A DNA stretch of 64,000 nt from Austropuccinia psidii (GCA_023105745.1 JALGQZ010000018.1:10925338-10989337), one strand, 5' to 3'; counted from the first letter of the stretch, positions 22,906 to 36,707 are shown. The notes: generated by a model from the sequence alone, not told the origin. Made by a program: numbers and translations.

Positions 22906-24421
22906 TTTTTAAAAATGAAAATTCATTGAGATTTTAACAGATTATTAATGTTGTTAACCATAACATTGCTTTTAAAATTTGAATAATACAAAAATTCTCA
23001 TTATTAAAATTACAAGTTATTGGTTTTGTAGGAACCAATTTTTTAATATCAAAATATTTAGTAATATTATCAATTTGTAGACATTTCAGTTGTGGACGAT
23101 TGAAAAGATTCTGATGGTTTTTGAGGTGGATGGTTGCCTACAGAAATGCAACAAAAAGATAAGTGGAAAAAGTTGGTCACAGGGCTATTGCTTCCAATTA
23201 AATGACTTAAAAATGATGCTGCACAGTGCACAGTCATGTTGTCCTTCCATGGCATGTGGGCAGTTCAACTGAGCTGAGGACCTAATTGCAACACACGAAA
23301 TCCACCTTTTTCAAAAACAAAAACTGCCTAACTCCATGATCCATTTAAATTTATTCATTCGAACTCCTTTATCAAACTCAATCCTCTCACTTTAATCACC
23401 AGAAATCCATATCTACAACGGTTTTCACTTCTTCATGTTTTCTGCCCAAGCTTTTCTCCTGTACTTTTATCACTTCAGCATCCAATCAACTTGCCACTCG
23501 ACCAAATGAATCATTCAAAAAACCATCTGTTTGCTCACAAAATAATCACTCAACATCATTCAACGGCACCACAGCTTTTAGGTTTACTCTTTATTCCCCA
23601 GGCTTTGTTTCTTTATTTGATAAATTCCCAATTTTTCTCACCTCATTATCTCAAGCACAACAAATTTTGACAAATAGCTACCACTCAACTTCAAACACCA
23701 GAGTCCGATCAATCACTCCTTCTCCTGTATCACCTGTTTAACTTGCTCTCAAAGCTCATCAAACCAGTGCATCTTCCTCAAAATCTAAACCTCAAAGGGT
23801 CTTTCATCAAACTAGTAGTAAAAGAAACAGAACCTTCTTGTTGAAGTCTGAAATCCTATCCCCAAACAGCATCCTCAAAATCCTACACTCCTAAAGTGGT
23901 TAACCAATATCCCTCCTAACCCTAGCAACTAGGAGTGCACTCACCACCCATGAATCAACTTAACTCACCACAAACCACACTGCTCACTCACACCAACAGG
24001 TCGGAAAACCAATCTTGTCAAAGCCTAAACTCTCTCTCTTCCTTTTCCTTTATCCTTGCTTTTCCAGACTTTCACCTCATCCTCTTTTGTTGTCACTTCT
24101 GCCTCATACCTTCTTTTCTCTCAAAAAAAACTCTGCAATATTGTTTGACTAGGTACGCAGTCATCGCAGTATATATCTCTCACTGGTTAAAAGCTATTAC
24201 TAACATCTTGTCTCATCATCCAGCCTAAATAATTGCTTCATTCCTAACATATCTTGCACTATCATTGCTACTAAAACATTGTTGTTCAACTTTAGGTACA
24301 TTACTTTTTTACTCTCTCTGACTACTGAAGTTTCACCTTTAGTTGCCTTTCTAACAGATTTACTGTCTCTGTCTTCTCATTGAAAAAAAAGAAAAAAAGG
24401 TGAACAACTCCATAAAAAGCA
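22906..24421. other. Transposon interior, no recognised gene
   Basis: A/T-rich to about 23080, then moderately C-rich (23280-24150) with short frames only. A copia 5' LTR might be expected just left of the Gag-like frame at 24422, but no TG...CA repeat pair could be matched. Confidence 0.35.
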
Positions 24422-25972
24422 ATGATCTACAGAATAAATGACCCAGATGACTTTGTCATTCCTCTTCTTGATCAAGACAAATATGTCCAATGGCATCATC
24501 CAATGAGATTTCTCCTCCAATCAAAGAAGCTCCTTTATGTCTGCAACAAACGTATTGCATTCGATGCATCCCCTACTGCCACAAACAGATGGAACAAAGC
24601 TAACTTCGATGCAGTAACCCTCATTACTTCAAAGGTTAGTCGCCAGGTCTTCAACACCATTGTAAATGCTGACATCTCAGACAAAGCTAGCTCAATGTGG
24701 AACAAAATCAATGACCTCTTATCCTTTAACAGATGAATTCTGACCAGAGGAATCCCCACTAGAATCCGAGTCTCAAGGAATAGTAGAAGAATTCCACCAC
24801 TCAGGTACTGCTGAAGAACCTTCAATCCAACAGCTCGAAGCAATGGACCTTCCATACTCTGAAACAACAGCCAAGCAGCCACCCCTCATGTCATGAATTG
24901 GCATCATAGCTCCCCAACATCCAACAATCAATCAAACACTCTACCATACCCAAGAAGACCAAAGGTGCTTCTCACATCTTCTAAAGATTCCCCTTGCACA
25001 TTCAAAGCAGCCCTCAGCACACCCCAAGTGGATATATGGAGGAAAGCTATCAATAAAGAGCTTTCAACCATGGAGAACTAAGTTTGGGACGTTGTGGAGA
25101 TTAATCCATCTCCCAAACTTGTGGTAACAAAGTGGGTGTTCAAGACCAAGAAAGACAGAAACAGAATTGTAATTGAGCACAAGGCCCATGTATGTGCTTA
25201 ACGGTTTACTCAAACGCCTGGAATCAATTTTGACGAGATCTTTTCACCAACAGGGCACTTTAATTCCCTGCATACACTCGTTGCTTTTTCTGCCTCTAAC
25301 AACCTGGAGTTCTGCCAAACTGATGTAAAGAGTGCCTTTCTCAACACTTCGCTGGTTGAAACATTACACTCTATCACTCAAGGGCTCCAGCTGCACAAGC
25401 AAAAATACTTCCTACAGCTTATGACATGCCCCCCTCGCATCGTATGGATGACTAAGAAACTGGCTTTTAAGGGTAGGTTTTCATCCATGCACACTCAACC
25501 CTTGTGTTTTTCCGAGTGTGGGGGAACAGCAGTATGGCTATACATTAACGTGGATGAGATTGCTATCTTCAGTAGAGACGTCCCTCACTTCAACAGCAAA
25601 ATTGAAAGAGAATTTGATGTCAAGGATGTAGGACCAGCTGATTTTCTTCTTTGGGTAAATATAGCTCACTGAAATGCGCATCATTCTGGATCAACGTCAC
25701 TTTTGTCAGTCACTCCTGGAGCTATATGGGATCGGGAACTGCAGGAATGTTTTTGATTGTCTTGTCCCAAATGAAAATAAGATACTGGAAACAGAAGAAG
25801 AATCTATGGCCTTCAGAGCACTTGGAGTCAACTACTGCGGCGTCGTAGGCAGCATCAACTATTTTAACATACCAACTTGTGAAACCATAAATGCCTTAGC
25901 TACTCGACTACTTAAACCGCTGTGTGATAAGCCCCTCAATGCATCAACACACCAGTACAGATAAATCTTAAA
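24422..25972 (+). pseudogene. Ty1/copia fragment: Gag start fused to RT/RNase H remnants
   Basis: 24422-24736 resembles the N-terminus of the copia Gag at 10730 (LDQDKYVQWHHPMRFLLQSK; DASPTATNRWNKANFDAV). Sequence then jumps to the pre-RT linker and RT (24893 onward: YPRRPKVLLTSS, VVTKWVFKTKKDRN, TDVKSAFLNTS, INVDEIAIFSRD). Protease and integrase are missing. Numerous stops and frame changes break it, and it stops at about 25972 in the RNase H region. The RT catalytic motif reads N-V-D-E. No LTRs were recognised. Confidence 0.75.
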
Positions 25973-26694
25973 CCAGGTATGCAGCCTGTTTTAGCTCTGG
26001 AACTCATTGTGCAACTCTTCCTCTCAAGCCCCCTGGTCACAAGTTGCAAAAAAGTGCACACCGTTTCGAAAAGGTAACAGTAATCAAAGCTCACTTAGTT
26101 ATGGCTTTTTTAAAGTCAGATTTCCCACATCGCTGAATGTGTGTTGTGTTTTCTAGTGATGATGGTATTAGCTCTCAGACTGTATATATGTCAAAGGTTT
26201 ATTGATGATTTCAAAACCCAAGAAACAGTTACTTCAAGACACAACTATCCCATAGAAGGCAACAATTCTGAAATGAAAAATCAAAAAAGGTTGAGCATTT
26301 GTATTTTGAGTACACTCCTAAAAGATAGCAGAGATACTTGTGAGACTAATGGTGGCCAATAATTAACCTAATGTAATAGCTTCATTGGATTAGATAAATA
26401 AACTCCATCTTGTGCTTTTTTATTGGATTTGTTTTTGCATTATTTAAGTGTGTATATGATGATGATAGGTGGATTTTTCCTTTTTTCTGACCTCGTTCCT
26501 CTCCAAAATAGAGCTTTTACAAGTGAAACATGGTATTTTTTGTGATAAGTACTGATAACTTGATGGGTTTGAAAAACTTTCTTTTGTGAAAAATAGGTTT
26601 TGGAAAGAAATGAGTTTCGAGATTGGTATTAAAGATTTTCTATAATTCAGAAAGCTTAATTTTTAAATTTCTAATTTAAAAAAATGAATTTGAG
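25973..26694. other. Transposon interior, right side
   Basis: No gene or repeat pair recognised. The A/T-rich end grades into the right TIR. Confidence 0.35.
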
Positions 26695-26942
26695 TATAAG
26701 AATGCTCAGCTGATAAGAAAAATGAGCAAATCTTTCAAAGAAAATGCCAGAGGATCATTATGTAAACTTAAATTTTATTTTTTGAAAAACTGAGCTAAAT
26801 GAGCCAAAATTACAAAAATTGAATAAAACTGAGCTAAATGAAGCCTTACTGAGCAAAGATGAGGTTTTTTATGAAAGGAAAATAGCCAAAAGTTCCAGTT
26901 AATGCAGGTTTGTACTAAGGTTTTATAGACAGGCAAAACTAC
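26695..26942 (-). repeat. Right terminal inverted repeat
   Basis: Reverse-complement partner of 22646-22905. The outermost shared bases read GTAGTTTT..TGTCTATAAAACC from outside to inside. Confidence 0.75.
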
Positions 26943-26959
26943 CAATTCATATATCATTT

Positions 26960-28769
26960 CTTTCTTGTTTTGGGGCATTTGTTCCAGTAACACTGCAGCC
27001 ACTTTGTTTTTACCAACACCAAGGGCCAGTCCTGAGACTACATGTCCTAGAGCTTTCAACTCATGAAACCCAAAATTATATTTCTTAAGAGATATTTTCA
27101 TGTTCACTTGAAGAATTTTCTAAAGTACTAATAAAAGTCTCTCTAAATGCAATTGCCATTTTTCTGAACAAATGATAATCTCATCAATATAAATGACTAA
27201 TCATCCCTCTAATAATTCATGTGGTAAAATGGTATTCATCATTCTTTGATAATCAGAGGGTGAATTTTTAATACCAAAAAGCATCCTCAAGTATTCATAA
27301 ATACCACAATGAGAAATAATTCTCAATAATTTCCTAGCATGAGGTGTTGAAAAATTATGATGGAAACCTTTAGGAGAATCCATAGGAGTGGTAAAATTTG
27401 CCTTGAATAGTTGAGTCAAAGTCTCATGGATTCTGGGAATTGGATACCTATCTGGAATACTGTAGGTATTCAATGCTCTAAGATCACCAACCATCCTTGA
27501 TTTATCATTATGACAAGTGATGAGTACAGGAGTTGTGATTTCTATCTCTTCATTGGGTCCAACCTTTCTAAGAGCTACCGGTTTCATTAGTTCAATAATA
27601 TGACTTTCTAATGCTTCTCTGCCCCTAGGGCTAGCTGGGTAAGCTGGTCTTCTTAAAAGTGGAGGGTAAGGTCTTTCCAAATCAAGCATAATGTCCAGTT
27701 CATGACCTTTGATAGCCCCAAGTGGTTAATTATCAGAAGAAAAGGCTTTCCTGTATTGAAATACAATTTCAATAAGGTCTTCCTTCATTTGTGGTGTTAA
27801 TTCAGGACTAATTTGTGCTTCAATAAATTGATTTGACACAAATTTCTCTTTATTAACCTTTTTTACTTGTGTAATTACAGTGATTTCTCTTTTTTCTAGA
27901 GGAAAAGAAGTATTTTGCCTTTTATTTTCCCCTATAGTGAAATACCTGTCTTTGTGATTATGCATATCAAGACCCTAAATATTGATATAACCATTTCCAA
28001 TTATAAAGTGTTGTGAAGTACAATTATTGATACCAACAAATTCAACTTTTAATCTTATACTTCCTGCAGGATGAGGGAATATCATTTCTGCTTCAAATAT
28101 ACCCAAGGGGTGCATATGTTGGTTGGAACTGCTGAATTTTATACCTTCAATTGGAATTAACCTGTCTTTACAATTGGTATAAATCATGTCAAGATAATCT
28201 TTTCCAACACACATACAAAAAGCACCTGAGTCAAGATTTACATTGGCTTCTCTGTTTTTTATCACAATATTAGTGATACAAGATGATCCAGCTGTATAAC
28301 CTTTACCTCTGGCTGGCTTGGCTTTCTGCATTTTAGCATTTTGCACATGTATGGGATCCATACATTCATCACTGTACTGTGGCAAGTGAGTATGCACTTC
28401 TGTGACTTCAAAGGAAACATCAATATTTTCTATACTAAGTTCATCTGATAATTCCTCCTCTTCAGAAGGCTCAGAATCACTCCCTGTACAGGGACATCCA
28501 GTATTTCCCAAATGAGATGTAATTCCACACTTATGACATTTCAAAGGAGCTTTGTCATGTTGCGTATTGGTTTTTGTAATTGAATTCCCATTGTTCTTGT
28601 TGTCCATTGGTGGTTTATACAAATTCCTACCAATTTTTGTTCTAGTATTGCTATCCTCCATCACATTGATATAATCTTCTGTAGAGAAAGGCTCAATACA
28701 TATGCTTCTTATAGCATTCTCCAGGTAACAACCACACTTTCTTAATATCCTTTTATGTACCATTGTTTC
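26960..28769 (-). pseudogene. Element C gag C-terminus, protease and RT first half
   Basis: Right to left: Gag end with a cysteine box (CHKCGITSHLGNTGC, one residue longer than C-x2-C-x4-H-x4-C), then linker and protease with L-D-S-G-A-F (about 28230). A stop at 27975 separates a short frame (27965-27726). RT follows (27689-27201: LERPYPPLLRRPAYP, YPIPRIHETLTQL, MLFGIKNSPSDYQRM). TGA at 27201-27203 replaces the usual Trp. The catalytic box is Y-I-D-E (27180-27191). The frame reaches P-Q-N-K-K-E-M and is cut by the TIR transposon at about 26960. Confidence 0.88.
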
Positions 28770-31700
28770 TGTAAGGTGTGGATATGAAACTTTGATTAAA
28801 AATCAAGTACTTTTCCTGTCCTCAAAATTTGTATAAGGTAAAATATAATTCAAAAATAGTATGAGATAGTATTTTTAAGAGAAAACATTCCTATTTTATT
28901 GTTTTTAACTCTATAAGTATAAAACAATAATATTATAAATATTTATTTTTTTACCAACAATAAAAATTTATCCAAAAATACTCTACAAGGGATATTTAAG
29001 GACACAAAAGAAATTTCTTCAAGAGCAATTTCAATTGGAATTAATTGAGAAAAGAAATGCAATAAACCAATTACAGAAAAGATTCTTTAAAAAGATACTT
29101 TGAAGGGAAAACTGTCAGGCTGAGTCTATATTGAAGTGGTAATAAGAGTATTTACAACTAGAATTATTACTGTGACACGTAGAAAATTGATTAAAAATAA
29201 GGGTTTTTGATTTAAAAGATTATTTATAATATATTTAAAGGGTTCTACTATTGAAGAATAGTGGTGGTGAGCGCTATTGAGAACCCAGGGTGCAATCTTA
29301 CCAGTTGGGTTACTATAATAAGAGTTACAATAATTAAATATATAATTATACCTGTTTATTACCCAAGAGTAAAACTGTTTTTGACAGTTTACTACGTAGG
29401 GTATTCAAGAGCAGGATGAGGAAAGGCTTTTGGCTGTGAAAAGCCCTCCTTTTATCCTGAAATTGAGGTGGAAAGGCTGCTAGACCTTTCCACGTAGAGG
29501 AAGTGAAGATTTTTCACTCTCTATGACAGGCTTGTGGTTTGCAAACAGCCTGTATACCCTGTATTGGGCTCAGATGTGGTTTTGAAACCACATCTGGGCG
29601 GTTTTCACCAATACAGGGTGAAAATTTTCATCTGGGGACCTCACAGCCTGATTCTGACGTGTATGAGGCGTAGAATGCTGTACAGAACCTGTATGGGACC
29701 CCCGTATTGACTGACATATGAGGTATTGAAGTAAAAACATTCTTCTTTATCTATTTGACACCTCATATTCATGGTTATGGGATATTATCCCATGGTAAGG
29801 CTGTATCTGACAGCAGGTGGGATTTTGACCTTAAAATGGTCATAACTCTATCAGTTTTTGAGATATCAAGCTCAAAGTTGGTTCATTGAATATCTCTGTA
29901 TGAGCTCTACACAATGGTACCCAACTTGACATGGTTATTATTAAATATGACAAAATTATCCCATGTACAAGTATTTTTGTACATTGGCGTGGTCTGGGCA
30001 AAAGCTGTATTAAGCTTGTTTGGCCAATAACTTCTGTTGTAGTTGAGCTATGAGGGAATGGATGGCACCATCAGATAGCCCTGATTGTGCTCTTTCCAAA
30101 AAGACCCCACTTTAGGTATCTCACACTAAAACTGTAAAAGTTAGATGAGAGGTGAATGTTTTGTTCACCCTTATTTGGTCTGAATTTGACCATAACTCAA
30201 GTAATACTGGTGCTAGCTCAGTTTGGCTAGTACCATTAGATAGCCCTGGCTTAGAGCTTCATTCTGAATACCCATTTGATGGGGTTAAGCCTCTCCTTCT
30301 AGATTTTAGATGAGAGGTGAAAATTAAGGTTTATGCTCAGCAATAACTTTGAGCAGGAATAACTTTGTTATTTCTTGTCCTATGGTGATGGGACTTATAT
30401 TTTCAGAAAGAGGTGAGTTTCCTCTTTCTTTTGATACCTTTTGAGCTGATTTGGCTCAGTTCCATGTTTTGGCGGTATTTTGGCTATACCATTGGTTTAT
30501 GGTATTTTGGCTGTCATGCTTGTGCTCTGGTTTTGAGTCACAGGCTGACAAAAACACACCAAAAAGTGACCAGAGTGAATTTGGAAACAAAGTAGCAAAG
30601 CTAACAGTGATGAACAATGCTTTAATTCACTTATGGGGTGTCTTGAGGGGTTAAAATGACTATAATGATTTTTTCATGTGGTGAAAATGTTTAAAATGAT
30701 TTAAAAAGGTTGCTTGGAATCTTTCATTGATTGGGTTAACAGTGTTTAAACCAATTATAAAAGGAAAAGATTCTAACATGAAGAGAAAAGTCGGGCAAAG
30801 AAGACATTCTTTTATAGCCATCAATTTTCTTACTCCAAAACTGAAACTTACTCTTGTCAGTCGTGAAAAACACTCTGACCACAGAAAATCCAATTATGGC
30901 ATCATTGGACCCTGGTTTAGACCAAAAGGGGCTGGTTTTAGCCATTTTAGACCCTTAAATAAGCCATTACTGCAGTAATACCTGGTCTAGAGCCTTCAAA
31001 AAACGTCATAATTGGTGCAAGAGATGTAGAAACCAGTTAAAACTGTTTTTACTAATATTTTTTTAACTTAAGGGTAGTTTTACCCTCTTGGAAACAGTTG
31101 AAACTGCCCTGGTTGGTATCAAAACCTCAGCATCAATTGAGTCACAGACCCTGTGACTTAATTACAGGACAAAATTGATGAAGTTTTGCATGAATCTTAG
31201 CATCCCATTCCTGTCAGCAAGGACTTTGGGGGTCTGGATCCCCCTTGGAGCTAGAGTACCTTTCTCCCCCCCCAGAATTAAGCTTTCCAATTTGTTTCTT
31301 CTTTGATTCCTCATCATGTAATACATTTGTAATTTACAAATACAATTAAATTGAGTTTTACAGTACACAACTGTAATAATTAATACCTTATATTTAAATT
31401 ACAGTTCACTTATGTAATACACATGCACATTTTGACATTTCAATTGAAAATACTTCAATTCCTCATAACTTCTAAACTATACACCACACCTCAATTTTAA
31501 CACAAAAATTGATGGTTAACACCACATGTGGTGTGAATGGAATTAAAGCTTTGAGGATTTCCACCTTTTGTACAGAAAATACTAAAAACTTAATTTAAGC
31601 TTATTTAGAGTTGAGTTACAGAAATTTTACCCAGAGGTGACCCGACCTTCTTTTTTATGAGGAATCCAATGGTGAAGTAATTTTCTTAAGTTTATTTATT

Positions 31701-31942
31701 GGAGAAAAGTTATAATATATTTTATGTAACCTTTTACCAAAAATATTTTAATCTCATTAATTTTAATAAAAATTCATTTTTACTTAATTTTTTCAAGTAA
31801 AAATGTTTTTTCATATATAAATTTTTATTTCATATTTTAATTTTTACTTTGATAATATAAATAAATTTATTTCATTTATATTTGTATCTTATTTTGTTAT
31901 TTTTGGTCTTTTGGGTATATGAAAATACCACTAAGGCTCACA
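28770..31942 (-). repeat. Element D 3' LTR, split by a solo B LTR
   Basis: Parts 28770-29112 and 30551/30556-31942. Matches the 5' LTR blocks around 40311-41042, 42478-42990 and 60237-60713. The purine tract lies just right of it (TTCCCTCCCCAT, 31943-31954, read as ATGGGGAGGGAA on the minus strand). Confidence 0.88.
29113..30550 (-). repeat. Solo LTR of family B, AAAAC target duplication
   Basis: 1438 bp, from TGTCAGGCTGAGTC to GTCACAGGCTGACA on the plus strand, which is the complement of the B1 LTR. AAAAC flanks both sides (29108-29112 and 30551-30555), and D LTR sequence continues across. A solo LTR with intact duplication implies insertion of a full B element followed by LTR-LTR recombination. 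Confidence 0.93.
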
Positions 31943-31965
31943 TTCCCTCCCCATAAAAAAGAATA

Positions 31966-34759
31966 TTACTTTGTAATATTGTTATTTCTAGTGTGTCTGG
32001 ACCTTCTGAGAAGTTTAGTAGCTTCAGGTATGTCCTTTCCTGCTAACCATTCATCTTCACAAGTTGGGTCACTGTACCTAATAAGGTATTCCCTTATTTT
32101 ATTGGTTCTCAACTTTCTTTGTTTGAGAACTTTGGTAATCTTCTCAATACCAGATGATTCAATAGGAGGTATAACTTGGGGAAGTTTATTTCTCAAACAA
32201 AAGTTTTCAGCATCACTAGATTAATATGGCTTTATCAAGCTCACTGGAAATGTAGGATCCTTATTGCTAACTTCTTCAGATAATTCTACTTCAACATCAT
32301 TTTCTCCATGAAGGGCCTTGATAAAAAAGGTCCTGCAAAGGAGTCTTTGAGCTTTTTACATCCTTTGATGTTATTGAAGTTAGTGGTGGATACAAGAACT
32401 AGGTCCCCTACTTTGAAATCTGGAGTTGCATGTGATTTATTCCATTTCTCGTTAGCATATGCAAAAGAGTCCTCCATGCACCTTAATGCATGCTTTCTAG
32501 CTTTGTCTAACATTCCTTTGAAGCTAGCAGCTGTGGGATGTATTTCAATTAAATCTTTCCTCAAGGAATCTTGGGGTAATTTGGGGTTCCATTCTTTTTC
32601 TAGAATAGCCCGAGTTTGATTGGTACTGGTATGCATGGATGTCTTATATGTCAATTTTAGTTCTGGTAAGAGAGTACAACAATCATGGGTAAATCTATCA
32701 AAATCTTTCAATCCAAGGCCATATGCACAAATTCTTCTTACCATATCTTTTAGGGTTTGGATTATCCCCTAATCCAGACCATCAGTTTTTGGGTGGTAGG
32801 CTGTAGAGAAGGATAATTTTGTCCCAAATAGTTGGTGAAGATTTGTCCATAGTGCTGAGGTGGATTTGAGATCTCTGTCACTAATGATGTTTGTGAATAT
32901 GCCAGTCCATTATATTACTCCATTGCATATAAGAAGAGCTGTATCCATGGCTGTATCATCCTTGTGACATGGTAGAAAGATTGGAGTCTTACTAAATCTG
33001 TCAACAATCACTAGGCAAGCATTATAACTTCTGTCACCCCCTGGTGGCAGACCAGTTACTCAATCCATATGGACAATTTCTCAAGGTCTGCTGGGTTATT
33101 GGATCTTGATCATATTTCCGAGTCTTTTGCCAGTGGATTCATTTTCTTTTTGACCTCTGTCACAGGTTTTGAAATACTCTGAAACATCTTTCTTCCACAT
33201 TGGCCACAATATGCAGGTTTTTATTTTTTCTCTTGTTCTTTCCTCAGAAAGATGTCCTGAGAAAGGGCTGTCATGGCATTGTTTAAGTACAAGATTGATT
33301 AAGGACCTGTCCACAACTGTCATGACACATTTATGCTTAGTTTTGTGGTAAATTATACCATCCAGTGATTGGAATCTTTCTTCATCATATGATTTTCTGC
33401 CTATTTAATCTAAGGCATGTATCGGAGAATTTTCTTCACAGTCCTTAATAAGTAATTGGCATAAAATGCTACAACTTTTATCCTGAGTATAACTGTTTCT
33501 TACCTCCTCAAAGAGAGTGGTTTTCAGGTCTGTCACACTGATTCCTTCTATGGGGATTTGTGGGGAAGCTTCCTCTGGAATATAAGCAGTATTATCAATA
33601 TTGTTTGGTAATGGCCATCTACTCAGTCCATCTGCATTTTTCTGAATATTCCTATCTTTATGAACAATGGTAATATTGCCCCTATACTCTTGTATGGCTA
33701 TTTTTCATCTGAGCATATGCCTGTTAGGAGTCTTTATGTTTGAAAGTGACTTAACAGCAGTACAATCTATTATTAATTAAAAAAACATCCTTTTAAAAAG
33801 TAATTTAGCTTCTCCAAGGCCCAGAAAAGTCATAAGCACTCCATTTGACTGGCTCCATATCTGGCTTTGGTTGGTTTGATTTGCCTGGATATGAAGCAAA
33901 TGGGTCCTTCCACAGGTGTCTCATTGATAATTTGGACTTGATGAAGTGCAGCACCAAGCCCATCTCCTGATGCATCAATAGAAAGCTCAAAAGGCAGCTT
34001 AAAGTCTGGCATCAGTAAGAGTGGAGAAGTGGTCAAAGCTTGTCTCAAAGATTCAAAGGCCTTGACTCTGTCAACAGTCATTTCAAATACTGTGTATTTG
34101 TCACATAATTTATAAAGAGGTCTTGCTATGGATTCAAAATCTTTAATATGTTTCCTGTAATATCCCACAAACCCCAAAAATGACTGAATTTCTTTCTTGT
34201 TCTGAGGAATGGGTTTCAGTAATACTGCTGCAACCTTGTTCTTGTCAATCCCAAGGGATAAACCAGATACTACATGTCCCAGTGCTTTAGGCTCTTTAAA
34301 TCCAAAATGGAATTTCTTTAAAGACATTTTCATGTTTACAGATTGGATTTTTGTCAAGAATCTTGATAATCTGTACATATGTTCTCCCCAAGTCTTGGAA
34401 CAGAAAATAATTTCATCAATGTAAATGATTAACCATCCTTCTTAATGTTCTTCAGGGAAGATTTCATTCATAAATCTTTGTAAGTGTGAAGGTGCAGACT
34501 TGATACCAAAAGGCATCCTCAAATATTCATATACTCCACAATGAACAATAATTCTCAAGTATTTCCTTGCCCTTGGTGTCACTACATTCTAATGAAATCC
34601 CTTAAGGGCATCCATAGTGGTTATATACACTGCTTGAGATATCTGGGTAAGGGAAATTTGAATTTTTGGTATTGGGTACCTGTCTGGAACAGTGTAATTG
34701 TTTGGAGCTCTAAAGTAGCCAACCATTCTAGATTTTCCATTATGCCATGCCACTATGAC
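31966..34759 (-). pseudogene. Element D pol: RT second half, RNase H, integrase
   Basis: Right to left: WHNGKSRMVG and MDALKGFH then a stop; CGVYEYLRMPFGIKSAP; catalytic box Y-I-D-E (34412-34423); [14 protein letters not shown] block and [17 protein letters not shown]; RNase H start [25 protein letters not shown]. The integrase finger is HDSPFSGH ... CDRG, the last Cys being Gly. Core motifs are interrupted by several stops between 33096 and 32745. The integrase C-terminal region is at 32744-32286. The last frame, with IREYLIRYSDPTCEDEW, ends at 31966. At least six stops or frame changes make it inactive. Confidence 0.88.
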
Positions 34760-36707
34760 TGTAAGATTTGTATATGAAACTGATGATAATATTACTATTA
34801 ATCAACAGTACTATGACTGTTCTTATGAAATATAATAACAAAATGTTATTATAACCACAATTAAATAATGAAAGAATTATTTCTTTTACGTGTTAAACAC
34901 TACTGATGATTTTAACAGTGAGTAAGTAATTGACTAAAAGAGGATTTTAATAATAAAACTGCTTTTATTAAAATAATAAACTATTTTAATATATAATTAT
35001 CTTTTGCAAGAATAATTATGTTGGTAATTCTTGAAGAAAACTGATTTTAGAGAAAAACTTTAAGAATTAAAAATAAATCACTCACTAATATTCCAAAGAA
35101 CTTATTGAAAGATAAGATAGAGAGATTTGACGTAGAATTGTGGATTTTAAGGATCAAGATGAATTTATAACAGTATGACAACAATATATAGTTGGATTCT
35201 ATGATTTAAAGTCTTTCTGATTGATTCTGAAAGATTTAAAACACTTAAGAATAGCTATAACTAATACTCACTTGTTGGTAATAATGGTTTAAAATGATAA
35301 TAAGATGATGATGATGTGGAAAAAAACAGCAAGAAGAGGCTTATTTTAAGTCAACAACAGCTCACAGAGGCGTCCCATGGAGCAAACTGAAAAACAAGTG
35401 AGTGAGAAAACAATAAACCCTTATGGATTATTGATTGCATCATCTGTTGTCACGTAAGATTATCACAATTATTTAATTGATGCTTTTACGTGACTACTAA
35501 CCCTAATATGGTTAAGAATAAAAGGAGTAACATAACCCTAATATGGTTAAGAATAAAAGGAGTAACATCTGTAAATCTTAATTTATTGCAAAATCATCAT
35601 TGATTTCTCTAAGTTATCAATGTTATTGCCAATTTAATCACAGGTTGTAATTACTGTGAATTTTTGAAGATTCAGTGTTTCACGTAGAATAGTCAAAAAT
35701 GGACTGTAATTAAAACCTTTAATTTTACTAATAAAACTGTAATTCTTTTTGATTTCACCATAGATAATACAGTTCTCCATCAGTCCTGAAAGCTTCAGAA
35801 ATATTCATTAAGAATTGTATTTTTAATGAATTTTTGAAGTTTTTACCTCATTTCTACGTAGAATTGCAAATATCAGTGTTTCACTGGTTGCTATGAGGTA
35901 AATCAATGGATACAAGTCCAAAAAGGGTTTTAATTACTCGTTTGGGGTTTATCCATGGAAAGTCATTAAGAATTGACATAGTTACAGGAGTCTAAGTAGC
36001 TCTTTACCTCCTTGGCACGTCAAAATAGCAGGTTATTTGCTATTTTCTTAAGTTTTACTGTAGTTGTAACATGGTAACAAAGTTCCCAAAAGGTTTTGGT
36101 TTACCAATTAGGCCAAGATCAGCCATGGATCCAAGCTTTGGAGCTGTCCACACCTCTGAGGCCTCAGAAGTTGGGTACCCTGGCTCTCTTTGATGTCTTT
36201 TGTCCCCCTTGCTTATTTTTTACGTCAAAATAGAAATTTAAGCTTCAAGTGAGATATCCACTATGGGTGTACCAAAAGTCTATGTAAGAATACCATGATA
36301 TTAAGTGCTCAAAACATGCATAACACTATTCTTAGTGTAATATGTAACATGGGATTTCTCACTTTCCCATTATTTTGGCATGAAATTAAGAAAAACAAAA
36401 CTTTTCACGGATCTTTTATGTGGTATTGATGATGTGGTTTGAAGTATTTTCCATTTTACCACCTCAAAGAGTTAATTTGAGCTTATTCACGCTATGGAGC
36501 TACCCTAGGTGAATTTTAGTGTAGAATCCCAATCTGATCTTAAATCCATGGATTTACCCACTCAATAAAAAGTTATTTATCTTTTCTGAAATTAAAAATG
36601 ATTAATTTGGGATATATACATGACTTATGAGTTATGCATAATTCAAAATTTATTTTTAAGATAATTGTGGCCTATTTGGGTATGTAAAATATACCTCAAG
36701 GCTCACA
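34760..36707 (-). repeat. Solo LTR G (1948 bp) in D pol, ATGAC duplication
   Basis: Begins TGTAAGATTTGTATATGAAAC and ends CAAGGCTCACA in plus reading, like C and D LTRs but with its own sequence. ATGAC flanks both sides (34755-34759 and 36708-36712). The RT frame stops at T-T-P-V-I on one side and resumes at A-W-H-N-G-K on the other. It is closest to the C LTR. A 35-bp direct repeat starts at 35501 and 35536 (CCCTAATATGGTTAAGAAT). Confidence 0.92.

Larger units (their letters stand above)
22646..26954. mobile_element. TIR DNA transposon in element C, superfamily unassigned, no transposase
   Basis: Long imperfect terminal inverted repeats bound the insertion: left 22646 to about 22905, right about 26695-26942. 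Both carry TGTCTATAAAACCTTAG and ACCTCATCTTTGCTCAG, then several GCTCAG words. It splits the RT frame of C between K-K-E-M and S-F-L. CATTT flanks both sides (22641-22645 and 26955-26959), but 12 extra bases (26943-26954) sit between the right TIR and CATTT. The interior has a damaged copia fragment and no transposase, so the element was mobilised in trans or has lost its gene. Confidence 0.75.

Noticed and set aside
30413..30978. Short overlapping frames in the solo B LTR and D LTR
   Set aside because: Fragments of LTR sequence; counterparts in the other LTR copies are disrupted.
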